Shown here in pieces: positions 25,407 through 32,808 of a stretch of DNA of 53,519 nucleotides (its first letter is position 1; every line of letters begins with the position of its first letter). The DNA comes from Mesoaciditoga sp. (GTDB taxonomy: Bacteria > Thermotogota > Thermotogae > Mesoaciditogales > Mesoaciditogaceae), in contig WFYR01000048.1 in assembly GCA_015489955.1 (NCBI GenBank), positions 1 to 53,519 of the forward strand, in the 5' to 3' direction. Position numbers and translations under genes: made by a program. The notes below the pieces were generated by a model. That model was not told the origin of the DNA and made no database searches. It saw only the letters and a program-made list of their open reading frames with translations.

Positions 25407-26420
25407 ATGACTAAGAAAGTACGTTTGGGTCTTATCGGAACGGGTATAGCAATGAAGAAGCTTCACTATCCAGCGTTGAGAAAGCTGTCCGATCTTTTCG
25501 ATGTCGTTGCCGTGGCAAGCGAACACGTTGAGAGCTCTCAAGAGTTTGTAAAAGAAATTGATGCCAACATTCACGTTTTCAACAATTATCATCATATGAT
25601 CGTTTCAGGACTTGTAGACGCGGTTGATGTTGCCATTCCACCACAATTCAACTTAGAAGTTGTTAGAGACGCTCTCAGAAATGGCGTTCACGTTATATGT
25701 GAAAAGCCAATAGCCGAAAACGTAAAGGTCGCCAAAGAAATTTTAAAAGTGGCGAGAGGATACGATCGCATCTTCATGGTGGCAGAAAGTCAGAGATATG
25801 ACTTACAACTCAATCAGATCAATGATCTTATTAGAATCGGTAAAATTGGAAAGCCGGCGATGTTCGATTGGAATGTCATCGTGAATTTCTCTGAAGACAA
25901 CGAGTACGTTAGGACGCCATGGCGCATAGAACCAAAACACGTAGGTGGCTTTTTGTCTGATGGGGGAGTACATCATATGGCAGTTTTAAGGGCTATATTC
26001 GGTGAAGTGAGCGAAGTTTCTGGCTTCGTCAGGAAAATAAACGATCATATTGGTGGAGAAGATACGATGGTGCTGAATATGCTTTTTAAAAATGGTATAG
26101 TGGGCAGTTATTCGGTTAGCTATGGTTTGCGTGCGCCAGCACATAAGAGTTTGAAGATATACGGCACTCATGGAAAGATGAGGGCAACTCCACGAACAAC
26201 AGAAGTGATCAAGGAAAATGGAGAAATAGAGGAGTACGAAGCTCCGATAGTCAATCTTTTCGAAGAAGAGTTTAAGGAATTCTACAACGCAGTCGTAAAT
26301 AGAACAGAAATAAAATTAGGGACTCCAGATGAGGCGTTAAAAGATCTCGCGCTGATAGAGGCGGGGATTCATTCGTCTCACATTGGTTGTGTGGTAAAGA
26401 TGGATGAGTTTTTAGAATGA
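25407..26420 (+). CDS. Gfo/Idh/MocA-family oxidoreductase (second copy)
   Basis: A 337-residue Rossmann oxidoreductase. The dinucleotide motif is LGLIGTGIAMKKLH, the conserved lysine motif is HVICEKPIAENVKVAKEIL, and the C-terminal domain includes HVGGFLSDGGVHHMAVLRAIFGE, a family pattern with the catalytic His region. It shares only the family motifs with the protein at 903, so the two are not a recent duplication. The start is ATG 25407 with AGAGGGGGAAAGC upstream. The substrate is probably a sugar or sugar derivative but cannot be fixed. Confidence 0.86.
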   Translation: MTKKVRLGLIGTGIAMKKLHYPALRKLSDLFDVVAVASEHVESSQEFVKEIDANIHVFNNYHHMIVSGLVDAVDVAIPPQFNLEVVRDALRNGVHVICEKPIAENVKVAKEILKVARGYDRIFMVAESQRYDLQLNQINDLIRIGKIGKPAMFDWNVIVNFSEDNEYVRTPWRIEPKHVGGFLSDGGVHHMAVLRAIFGEVSEVSGFVRKINDHIGGEDTMVLNMLFKNGIVGSYSVSYGLRAPAHKSLKIYGTHGKMRATPRTTEVIKENGEIEEYEAPIVNLFEEEFKEFYNAVVNRTEIKLGTPDEALKDLALIEAGIHSSHIGCVVKMDEFLE

Positions 26421-26442
26421 GCTTCTTTAAGGAAATTTCGCT

Positions 26443-26958
26443 ATGAAAATATGTTCAACGTTTGAGAGTCCCATTGGAACGATGAAAATTTGTGAAGAAA
26501 ACGATAAAATATGTGAAATAAGATTTGTAAAAGATGGAGAAAATATAAGTGAAGATGTAAAAGGCGAAAATTCAGGAAAGTCAACAATTGAAAAGGTATT
26601 AAAAGAACTGAAGGAGTACTTTTACGCAGGGAGAACCACTTTTGATTTCTCAATTTCATTGCGTGGAAGTGATTTTGAGAAAAAAGTATGGAGGGCCGCT
26701 CTTTCAATACCCTTTGGAAAGGTGAAAACTTATTCCGATCTGGCCAAATTTATAGGTAGACCAATGGCTTACAGAGCGGTCGCAAATGCGTTGGGAAAGA
26801 ACAAACTTGTATTGGCTGTTCCGTGCCATCGTGTTGTGTCCAAAAGCGGAATTGGAGGTTTCAGTGCTGGATTGTGGAGAAAAGAATGGTTTTTGAAGCA
26901 TGAAGGCATTGAATTGACCACGTTAACGAAAAGTACAAAGGAGGAGAATTTAAGATGA
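26443..26958 (+). CDS. ogt: Methylated-DNA--protein-cysteine methyltransferase
   Basis: A 171-residue suicide enzyme that removes the alkyl group from O6-alkylguanine. The active-site motif is LAVPCHRVVSKSGIGGFSAGLWRK, and the DNA-binding helix-turn-helix is YSDLAKFIGRPMAYRAVANALGKN. The N-terminal ribonuclease-like domain is small and Glu/Lys-rich. The start is ATG 26443 with AAGGAAATTT. It is followed by an ATGA overlap with DUF1015 and then by lexA, so a DNA repair gene and its likely regulator share a transcript. Confidence 0.93.
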   Translation: MKICSTFESPIGTMKICEENDKICEIRFVKDGENISEDVKGENSGKSTIEKVLKELKEYFYAGRTTFDFSISLRGSDFEKKVWRAALSIPFGKVKTYSDLAKFIGRPMAYRAVANALGKNKLVLAVPCHRVVSKSGIGGFSAGLWRKEWFLKHEGIELTTLTKSTKEENLR

Positions 26959-28148
26959 TCGTAAGACCTTTTAAGGCACTACGACCAGATTCAAAGTACG
27001 TTGAAAGGGTGCAATGCCCACCTTACGATGTTGTGACGAAAGAAGAGGCAAAGAAGTATGCTGAAGATCCATACTCCTTCATGAGTGTTATAAGACCAGA
27101 TGCTATAGCAAAGGAAGACGAAAATATCTACGAAGTCGCTGCCAGAGAATTAAAGAGACTGATAAAAGAAAAGGTGCTGATAAGAGATGAAAAGCCCATC
27201 TTTTACCTTTACTCTCAGACAATGGGACATCATACACAAACGGGTTTGGTGGCATGCGTTGCTGCGAAAGAGTATCCAGAAAAAATAAAAAGACATGAAC
27301 TTACCAGAGAGGATAAAGAAAAAGAACGAATAAAACATATATTGGCTACGCGGGCGAATACCGGCCAGGTTTTTTTGACTTTCAGAAGCGATGATAATTT
27401 GAAAAAAGCCATTAACGTTGAAAATGGACGGCTTCTTTACGAGGTTAAAAGCAAGAACCCGGATGTTGTTCACCGCATCTACGCTATAGAAAATGAAATC
27501 GATATCAAACGAATAGAAGATATTTTTGATGATGTACCAGCATTTTACATTGCCGATGGTCATCATCGTGCATCCGCTTCTGTTCAAGTTTCCAAAGAGT
27601 TTAATGGTGAGGGAGAATGGAATTACTTTATGGCAACGATATTTCCTCATGACGAGCTTCAACTGATGGGATATCACCGTGTGGTGAAAGATCTGAATGG
27701 AATGTCAGAAGAAGAATTTCTTAAAAGATTGAAGAAGGCGAATTTCGATGTTTGTGAAGTTAACAGCAGTGTGGTTGAGCCAAAAACCGTTCATCATTTT
27801 GGAATGTATCTTGATGGAAAGTGGTATGAATTGAAGGCGATTGACGTTAATGATAAAGATCCAATAAAAAAATTAGACGTTTCCATTCTGCAAGAAAGAG
27901 TTCTGAGCCCTATTCTTGGAATTGAGAATCCGAGAACCAATTCAAGAATAGATTTCGTGGGTGGAATACGTGGAATTCCTTACTTAAAATCTCTGGTAGA
28001 CAATGAGAATTACGTTGTTGCCTTTGCACTTTATCCGACTAGAATTGAAGATGTCATGGAAGTTGCAGATGCCAATCTCTTTATGCCACCAAAATCCACG
28101 TGGTTTGAGCCAAAGCTTCAAAGTGGTCTTTTAATACATACTTTTTGA
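26955..28148 (+). CDS. DUF1015 family protein
   Basis: A 397-residue protein of the DUF1015 family, recognised by the N-terminal VRPFKALRPDSKYVERVQCPPYDVV and by AFYIADGHHRASASV. The DGHHR motif resembles the catalytic segment of ParB/sulfiredoxin-like folds, and family members have been proposed to be kinases. Biochemical function is not established. The start is ATG 26955, with GGAGGAG upstream and overlapping the ogt stop. Neighbours (ogt, lexA) hint at a link with DNA damage, which is inference only. Confidence 0.85.
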   Translation: MIVRPFKALRPDSKYVERVQCPPYDVVTKEEAKKYAEDPYSFMSVIRPDAIAKEDENIYEVAARELKRLIKEKVLIRDEKPIFYLYSQTMGHHTQTGLVACVAAKEYPEKIKRHELTREDKEKERIKHILATRANTGQVFLTFRSDDNLKKAINVENGRLLYEVKSKNPDVVHRIYAIENEIDIKRIEDIFDDVPAFYIADGHHRASASVQVSKEFNGEGEWNYFMATIFPHDELQLMGYHRVVKDLNGMSEEEFLKRLKKANFDVCEVNSSVVEPKTVHHFGMYLDGKWYELKAIDVNDKDPIKKLDVSILQERVLSPILGIENPRTNSRIDFVGGIRGIPYLKSLVDNENYVVAFALYPTRIEDVMEVADANLFMPPKSTWFEPKLQSGLLIHTF

Positions 28149-28170
28149 TCGTTGAACAAAGAGGTGTTAG

Positions 28171-28734
28171 CTGATAAAAGAGCTTACAAAGCGTCAGAAG
28201 GAAGTCTACGATTTTATAAAAAAATTCATCAAAGAAAATGGATATCCTCCAACCATAAGAGAGGTGTCTCATCATTTTGGATTTTCTTCTCCTTCGGGAG
28301 CTATCGCTCATATTGAAGCCCTTCAAAAAAAAGGATATATAAAGCGTGATCACGCTTCAAGAGGAATAAAGCTTGTAGCGGAACCACCTTTGGAAATAAG
28401 TGCGGCGCGTGTATTTGGGCATTTCGATGAAAATGGTTTAGTTCAAGAAAATAAGAAGTTGAAATTTATTCCCCTTCCAGATGAAAAAGATGATCTCATC
28501 GCTGTCGTGAGTAAAACTGACATTCCTGCGGTAAACATTTTAAAAAACGATTACGTCATATTTGAAATGAACACTGCAAAAGAGGGTCTGGCTATGGTAT
28601 CGATGGAAAGGAGAATTTTCGTTGGCTTTTTGAAAAAATCAAAATTCGAGAAGCTCTCAGGAGAAAAGCAAAAAGGGTTTAAAGTTCTTGGTTCCTTTTA
28701 TGGCATTTTGAGAATTCAAGAAAGGAGGAAATAA
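28171..28734 (+). CDS. lexA: LexA-like repressor with a CTG (or ATA) start codon
   Basis: A 187-residue LexA homologue. The winged-helix N-terminus is textbook: KELTKRQKEVYDFIKKFIKENGYPPTIREVSHHFGFSSPSGAIAHIEALQKKGYIKRD. In this frame TAG (28168) is followed directly by CTG ATA AAA GAG CTT, and no ATG/GTG/TTG exists until GTG 28264, which would remove the first half of the DNA-binding domain. GAGGTG at 28161-28166 serves CTG 28171 (4 bases) or ATA 28174 (7 bases). The C-terminal domain is S24-like in outline but has no Ala-Gly cleavage site, Ser or Lys where LexA has them (VVSKTDIPAVNILKNDYVIF; RRIFVGFLKK). It may therefore respond to a signal other than RecA-driven self-cleavage. Confidence 0.82.
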   Translation: MIKELTKRQKEVYDFIKKFIKENGYPPTIREVSHHFGFSSPSGAIAHIEALQKKGYIKRDHASRGIKLVAEPPLEISAARVFGHFDENGLVQENKKLKFIPLPDEKDDLIAVVSKTDIPAVNILKNDYVIFEMNTAKEGLAMVSMERRIFVGFLKKSKFEKLSGEKQKGFKVLGSFYGILRIQERRK

Positions 28735-28735
28735 C

Positions 28736-29203
28736 GTGAGTGAAATTAAAGTCGTAAGTTTTAAAATCGGAGGGGAAGAGTACGCGCTGGATATAATGAA
28801 AATAGACAGCATCATAGAAGTCAAAGATATTCTAAACGTTCCACAGGCTCCGTACTTTGTCAAAGGGATAATGGATTTTAGAGGAACGGTCATCCCCGTT
28901 TTAAGCGGTAAAAAGAAGTTTGTTTCTCCAAATGAGGAAGATGAGAGCAACAAAGCAATAGTGGTAAACATAAAAGATAAGAAAATGGCCATTCTTGTGG
29001 ATGAGGTAAAAGAGGTTTTGACCTTTTCACAAAACGTTCTGGAGGAGCCGCCAGAAGAGATCACAAATGAGTCTAACAAATATATAAGCGCTATAGCAAA
29101 TGTTAAAGGCAGAATGATAATGGTCTTGGATATAGACAGGCTTCTCAGTAAAAAAGAAGAAGAGAAAATTTCGAATTTAAGCGCACAAAGTGAAACTAAA
29201 TAA
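28736..29203 (+). CDS. cheW: CheW chemotaxis coupling protein
   Basis: A 155-residue adaptor that links chemoreceptors to CheA. The whole sequence is a CheW domain: VVSFKIGGEEYALDIMKIDSIIEV, then QAPYFVKGIMDFRGTVIPVL, and ILVDEVKEVLTF near the middle. The Ser/Lys-rich tail is short. The start is GTG 28736, one base after the lexA TAA, with AGGAGGAAATAAC. No other chemotaxis gene is in the window, so its receptor and kinase lie elsewhere. Confidence 0.93.
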   Translation: MSEIKVVSFKIGGEEYALDIMKIDSIIEVKDILNVPQAPYFVKGIMDFRGTVIPVLSGKKKFVSPNEEDESNKAIVVNIKDKKMAILVDEVKEVLTFSQNVLEEPPEEITNESNKYISAIANVKGRMIMVLDIDRLLSKKEEEKISNLSAQSETK

Positions 29204-29227
29204 GCAACTTACTTGCGAAGGGAGGAA

Positions 29228-29253
29228 ACACGGTGGAAAAATTGAAACCGTGT
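29228..29253 (+). promoter_or_regulatory. Stem-loop between ribosome site and start of the purH-like gene
   Basis: ACACGGT (29228-29234) pairs perfectly with ACCGTGT (29247-29253) around a 12-base loop. GGAGG at 29221-29225 lies just before the stem and TTG 29262 eight bases after it. If the stem forms, the ribosome site and TTG come to about 10 bases apart; unpaired, they are 36 apart. The stem also covers the GTG of a tiny ORF. Confidence 0.5.
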
Positions 29254-29265
29254 GAAATTCGTTGA
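29233..29265 (+). CDS. Possible 10-codon leader ORF before the purH-like gene
   Basis: GTG 29233, seven bases after GGAGG, opens MEKLKPCEIR and stops at TGA 29263-29265. That TGA overlaps the TTG start of the next gene as TTGA. The main gene's TTG has no ribosome site of its own, so it may be translated by coupling to this tiny ORF. It could equally be a chance ORF under a stem-loop. Confidence 0.4.
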   Translation: MEKLKPCEIR

Positions 29266-30581
29266 ACATAAATACCGCTTTTTTGGAAAGAAAAGACGGA
29301 GACTTTGAATGGCTCGGCAAAAAGCTTATCCAATTCGGAATAAAAACGGTAAGTGTGGAAGACTTCAACGATCTTTTTGATTTGAACAGCGAAATTTTAA
29401 AAGCCGGAGGTGCTGATTTTAAAGGGATTGATCTTGTCGCCATAGATTTAGGCGAAAATCCGACAAAGCTGAATGAAGAACGCATACTTTCAGACATCGA
29501 GCCATGGAAATATGCCGTTATTTATTCGGCAGTGAAAAATTACCGTAATTCTATTGTGTTAGTGGATAGTGACGATTTTGAAAGGGTTATAGAGTCCATA
29601 GATGAGTGCGGAGATGTAACTCTTCAAGACAGAAGAATGTTGTCTTTGAAGGCCATGTACCGTCTTTTAAGAATAAATTCTCTTACCCATAAGGAATTAA
29701 GTGAAGTCTTCGCCGCGGAGAAATTTGAGACCGTCATATTAGAAGAAATCGTTCCATTAAGGTACGGTGAAAATCCACACCAGTACGCGCACATTTCAAA
29801 AATAGCCAAAGAGAAAGCCTTTTTTGATTTCTTGGACGAAGATCAACTTCTTGGAATGAGCTACAACAATTTGATAGATCTTCATCTGGCTTTAAGTGTT
29901 TTGAAAAATCTTAGGGCTCCATTTGTGGTTAGGGTTCACCATGGAAGTGTGGTTGATGTTGTTAACAAAAACTTCAATTTCTCAAAGGTTCGTGGGGTAT
30001 TGGCAACCAATTTTGTTAACGAGAAACTTGTAACTTCATTAAAAGAGAATGATTTGGATGTTCTTGCTGTACCCGAAGGAAGCGATGTAAAAGTGAAAGC
30101 TAAGAGAGTAGTTAAATTCAACGAAGAGTTTCTCTCATTTTCCAAGAGAGAATACAGGTTTTTAGATGGAAATTTTTTGGTTCAAACTTCCGACGATCTC
30201 GAAGAAATGAGATTTTCTTCTGACAACGACGATCCGCAGTACCGATGGGCTAGCGTTATCGCTTCTTTGTCTAATTCAATGGCATGTTGCATTTTCAAAG
30301 AAGGTGAAATGATATCATTGGGAAGCGGTCAACCGGATCAAATAGACGCCTTGGAAATAGCTTTGCTGCGCGCTAAAAGACACTCAAAAGACGTTCAAAA
30401 TGCGATCTTTGCTTTTGATGGGCCCATAAAAGACGAAAAAGTTTTGAAAAGGCTTGAAGAAGTGGGAAGTGGTACCGTGATACAGCCGGGAGGCTCGAAA
30501 ATGGACACGCTGGTTAAAGAGAGGTTGGAAAACGCTAATATAAAATTGATCTTTACAGGTAAAAGGAGATTCAAACATTGA
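29262..30581 (+). CDS. Divergent PurH (AICAR transformylase/IMP cyclohydrolase) homologue
   Basis: A 439-residue relative of PurH, the enzyme of the last two steps of IMP synthesis. Clear family landmarks are LRYGENPHQ (166-174), LLGMSYNNLIDLHLAL (SYNNILDAD in the family), SNSMACCIFKEGEMISLGSGQ (337-357), VIQPGGS (406-412) and the terminal FTGKRRFKH. The transformylase KH-NPCG motif is VVRVHHGS here, SDAFFPF is FAFDGPI, and the N-terminal cyclohydrolase domain lacks the KTLHP segment and is shortened. It may be inactive, regulatory or altered in specificity. TTG 29262 matches the family N-terminus (MNINTAFLERKDGDFEWL). The downstream neighbour is homoserine dehydrogenase, not a purine gene. 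Confidence 0.75.
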   Translation: MNINTAFLERKDGDFEWLGKKLIQFGIKTVSVEDFNDLFDLNSEILKAGGADFKGIDLVAIDLGENPTKLNEERILSDIEPWKYAVIYSAVKNYRNSIVLVDSDDFERVIESIDECGDVTLQDRRMLSLKAMYRLLRINSLTHKELSEVFAAEKFETVILEEIVPLRYGENPHQYAHISKIAKEKAFFDFLDEDQLLGMSYNNLIDLHLALSVLKNLRAPFVVRVHHGSVVDVVNKNFNFSKVRGVLATNFVNEKLVTSLKENDLDVLAVPEGSDVKVKAKRVVKFNEEFLSFSKREYRFLDGNFLVQTSDDLEEMRFSSDNDDPQYRWASVIASLSNSMACCIFKEGEMISLGSGQPDQIDALEIALLRAKRHSKDVQNAIFAFDGPIKDEKVLKRLEEVGSGTVIQPGGSKMDTLVKERLENANIKLIFTGKRRFKH

Positions 30582-31588
30582 AAAGGATCGGCATAGTCGG
30601 ACTTGGAACGGTTGGTGGGGGCTTCTACGAACTTGCCAAAGAAAGAAGAGAATTTGTCATTCACAAAGTATTAAATCGTTCTGAGTCGAAATATCTCGTT
30701 CACAATGTAAAAAGTCAGGCGATTGCTAAAAATATCCAAGATTTGATAGAGGAAGTTGATATCGTTGTTGAAACTGTTGGTGGGACAGACTTTGCTTATA
30801 AACTTATTAAAGAGGCTTTGAAAAAAGGAAAGAACGTGGTTACTGCCAATAAGGCTCTTATCGCATCGAAGGGCGTAGAGATTATGAGATTGGCCGAAAA
30901 AAACAACGCAAAAGTGATGTTCGGTGCAAGTGTAGGCGGTGGAATGCCGGCGTTGAGAAATTTGAAGTACCATTCTTACGGAAAAATAAAAAAGTTATAT
31001 GGCATCCTGAACGCCACTTCCAATTTCATTTTATCGAAGATGGTCAATGGAATGCCTATGGAAGAAGCCGTAAAGATTGCCCAAGAAAAAGGATATGCCG
31101 AACAGGATCCAAGCGATGATATCAACGGTTTAGATGCCGCGCGCAAAGCTTCCATAATGTGCGGTTTAGTTAGCAAAAGAATTCCGAAACTTGAATCTTT
31201 TACAATAGAACCCATAACAAATGTGAATGTGAAAAAGCTCGAATATGCAAAAAAACTAAAGAGCGTTGTAAAGCCGATAATTTACATCTCATTTGAAGAA
31301 AAAATCAAGATGTTTGTCGGTCCCGTTGCCATTCCAAAGTACTCCCGCATCGCAAGGGTAGATAAAACTGAGAATTGCTTGGTGATAGAAGGAGAAAGTG
31401 GCATTAATTTTTTGAGCGGTGTTGGAGCAGGACAGAATCCAACCGCTTTTGCTGTAATGGCAGACGTTCTTTCAATAATAAACGATGAAAATATGAACGT
31501 TGATTTTGAAAGCTACATAGATTCAAGAATTGGTGAACCTGATTTGGACACTTTTGAAGGATTGAAAATATTCAGACCTTCTATTTGA
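30578..31588 (+). CDS. hom: Homoserine dehydrogenase
   Basis: A 336-residue NAD(P)-dependent enzyme that reduces aspartate semialdehyde to homoserine, the branch point to threonine and methionine. Rossmann motif GIVGLGTVGGGFYELA; KKGKNVVTANKALIA; substrate domain GASVGGGMPALRNLK, LNATSNFILSKM, and AEQDPSDDINGLDAARKASIM with the catalytic Asp and Lys. The C-terminal ACT domain of longer forms is missing, so threonine feedback through that domain is unlikely. TTG 30578 overlaps the previous stop as TTGA, with AAAGGAG upstream. A terminator follows. Confidence 0.94.
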   Translation: MKRIGIVGLGTVGGGFYELAKERREFVIHKVLNRSESKYLVHNVKSQAIAKNIQDLIEEVDIVVETVGGTDFAYKLIKEALKKGKNVVTANKALIASKGVEIMRLAEKNNAKVMFGASVGGGMPALRNLKYHSYGKIKKLYGILNATSNFILSKMVNGMPMEEAVKIAQEKGYAEQDPSDDINGLDAARKASIMCGLVSKRIPKLESFTIEPITNVNVKKLEYAKKLKSVVKPIIYISFEEKIKMFVGPVAIPKYSRIARVDKTENCLVIEGESGINFLSGVGAGQNPTAFAVMADVLSIINDENMNVDFESYIDSRIGEPDLDTFEGLKIFRPSI

Positions 31589-31597
31589 GCTTGTTCT

Positions 31598-31621
31598 GAT
31601 CGATGCCGTTCGATCTTTTTT
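31598..31621 (+). terminator. Intrinsic terminator after hom
   Basis: GATCGA (31598-31603), a six-base loop and TCGATC (31610-31615) are followed by six T. This ends the plus-strand transcript just before the convergent hydrolase gene. The opposite strand has no T-run after the stem, so it acts mainly on the plus strand. Confidence 0.75.
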
Positions 31622-31625
31622 ATCT

Positions 31626-32447
31626 TCAACGATCCTCGGCGTGGTCAATTATCCAATCTACAATAGTTTTTCTGAATTCAGTCCTGTGTTGTGGATCGCA
31701 AAATATTTCGTGGTATGCTCCTTTAAACACTTTAAGTTTTTTATCCTTGGAAGCCACTTCTAAAAATAGCCTTTTAGTTCCTCTGGGAGGAACCACCTTA
31801 TCGTTTTCACCGGCCAAAAAAAGTATTGGAAGAGACAAAGACCTGGCCTTCTCAAAAGTTATTTGAACGTTTTTAAACAATTCACTTGCCAGCCGGGCGC
31901 TTATTTTTGAATGAACTAACGGATCTTCTGTGTACTTTCTAACCGTCTCTTCATTTCTTGAAAGTGTGTGGGGATCTATACCATTCGAAAAAGTAAAAGT
32001 GGGAAAGAGAACTGAAGTGATCTTTACAACGAACTTCAAAATAGAGGGCACGTTATCAGAAACAAAGGCACCACTTGAAAGGATTAGCCCATTTATAGTG
32101 TTTGGGTATTCTTCCGCGTAGCGCGCGGCTATTAGCCCTCCAAGGCTATGTCCTAACATGAAAAGAGGAAATTCATCTTTTTCCATTTCCACAAAGGATT
32201 TGAGATCTTTCAAAAACAAATTAAATGAATCAACATGTCCCTTCTTAGTTGAATTCTTGCCATGACCCCTTTGATCAAATCCGATCATTTCTATTCCGGC
32301 ATCGTTAAAATCTTTTGATATCGCGTCGTAACGTCCAACATGTTCTCCAAGGCCATGCACTATTACAAGCTTGAACTTCTTTTTAGAAGCTGGCCATTTT
32401 ACCATTCGAGTACTTTTTCCATTTAAAGTTATATTTTTTTCCTCCAT
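31626..32447 (-). CDS. Alpha/beta hydrolase, monoacylglycerol lipase/lysophospholipase type
   Basis: A 273-residue cytosolic hydrolase. The oxyanion region is VIVHGLGEHVGRY, DQRGHGKN follows, the nucleophile elbow is FMLGHSLGGLIAARYAEE, the acid is in ILFLAGENDKVVPP, and the His in VFKGAYHEIFCD. This set is typical of monoglyceride lipases and PldB-like lysophospholipases. ATG 32447 is preferred: GGAGGGAAAA lies five bases before it, and the track start 32489 has no site. It is monocistronic. The possible promoter element at 32599-32582 would leave a leader of about 130 bases. Confidence 0.87.
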   Translation of the reverse strand: MEEKNITLNGKSTRMVKWPASKKKFKLVIVHGLGEHVGRYDAISKDFNDAGIEMIGFDQRGHGKNSTKKGHVDSFNLFLKDLKSFVEMEKDEFPLFMLGHSLGGLIAARYAEEYPNTINGLILSSGAFVSDNVPSILKFVVKITSVLFPTFTFSNGIDPHTLSRNEETVRKYTEDPLVHSKISARLASELFKNVQITFEKARSLSLPILFLAGENDKVVPPRGTKRLFLEVASKDKKLKVFKGAYHEIFCDPQHRTEFRKTIVDWIIDHAEDR

Positions 32448-32516
32448 TTTTCCCTCCATCTGTATGAAAAAGCTCCGAAACCCCAACAAATTTGAAATCT
32501 CACGTTGTACATGAAA

Positions 32517-32540
32517 ATTGCAAAAGACACTTTTTGCAAT
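32517..32540. repeat. Inverted repeat ATTGCAAAA/TTTTGCAAT
   Basis: A perfect 9-bp inverted repeat with a six-base centre (GACACT), 70 bases upstream of the hydrolase start. It could be an operator or an RNA hairpin in the hydrolase leader. No T-run follows it on either strand, so a terminator is unlikely. Confidence 0.6.
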
Positions 32541-32581
32541 GCTTTGTAACTTTGAAGCGCATGATAAGTTAAGCCATTTGT

Positions 32582-32599
32582 ATTTTACACTAAAAATTT
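32582..32599 (-). promoter_or_regulatory. Promoter-like 18-mer upstream of the hydrolase
   Basis: Read on the minus strand this is AAATTTTTAGTGTAAAAT, identical to plus-strand 852-869 before the first oxidoreductase gene. It contains a TAAAAT -10-like hexamer and would give the hydrolase mRNA a long leader carrying the 9-bp inverted repeat. Confidence 0.4.
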
Positions 32600-32730
32600 T
32601 CTTGATGAAACCTCTTCGTCAACTACGTTGGTGCTACTTTTAGCTTTGTAAAGGGAATTGAAAGGACTGTTTTTCAAATGAAATTTCTTTTTGAAGTACT
32701 TTGTAACAGACGCATATGATGAGATGAGTT

Positions 32731-32750
32731 GTTAAGTTCTTAAACTTAAC
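32731..32750. repeat. Inverted repeat GTTAAGTT-CTTA-AACTTAAC
   Basis: A perfect 8-bp inverted repeat with a four-base centre, about 35 bases upstream of the likely -10 element of the 32809 gene, where an operator or activator site would be expected. Confidence 0.6.
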
Positions 32751-32782
32751 ACACGGTGAGTAAAAAGTTGATACGCATTTCG

Positions 32783-32791
32783 TGGTAAAAT
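32783..32791 (+). promoter_or_regulatory. Extended -10 promoter of the 32809 gene
   Basis: TGGTAAAAT again reads as TGn plus a -10 hexamer (32786-32791), with RNA start expected near 32798, about 11 bases before the first codon. It is the same string as at 275-283. This may be the promoter for the NAD-salvage and vitamin genes downstream. Confidence 0.55.
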
Positions 32792-32808
32792 TAGTATGGT
32801 GAACTTTT

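Larger units (their letters stand above)
32448..32808. other. 361-bp intergenic region with inverted repeats, no ORF
   Basis: The only gap over 300 bases, between two divergent genes. I see no convincing ORF or known RNA. It holds two perfect inverted repeats (annotated separately), the minus-strand 18-mer also found at 852, and three copies of CTTTGTAA (32542, 32644, 32699). The stretches 32541-32575 and 32698-32736 are loosely alike (CTTTGTAAC, then GC-ATGAT, then AGTT and TTAAG). A divergent promoter region with regulator sites, or a small RNA, would explain it. Confidence 0.6.

Noticed and set aside
27150-27677. 175-aa minus-strand ORF
   Set aside because: Antisense to DUF1015, rich in Phe/Ile/Tyr as expected from a reversed AT-rich gene.
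28264-28734. lexA starting at GTG 28264 as in the ORF track
   Set aside because: It would delete the first conserved helices of the DNA-binding domain, and the upstream in-frame sequence is clearly LexA.
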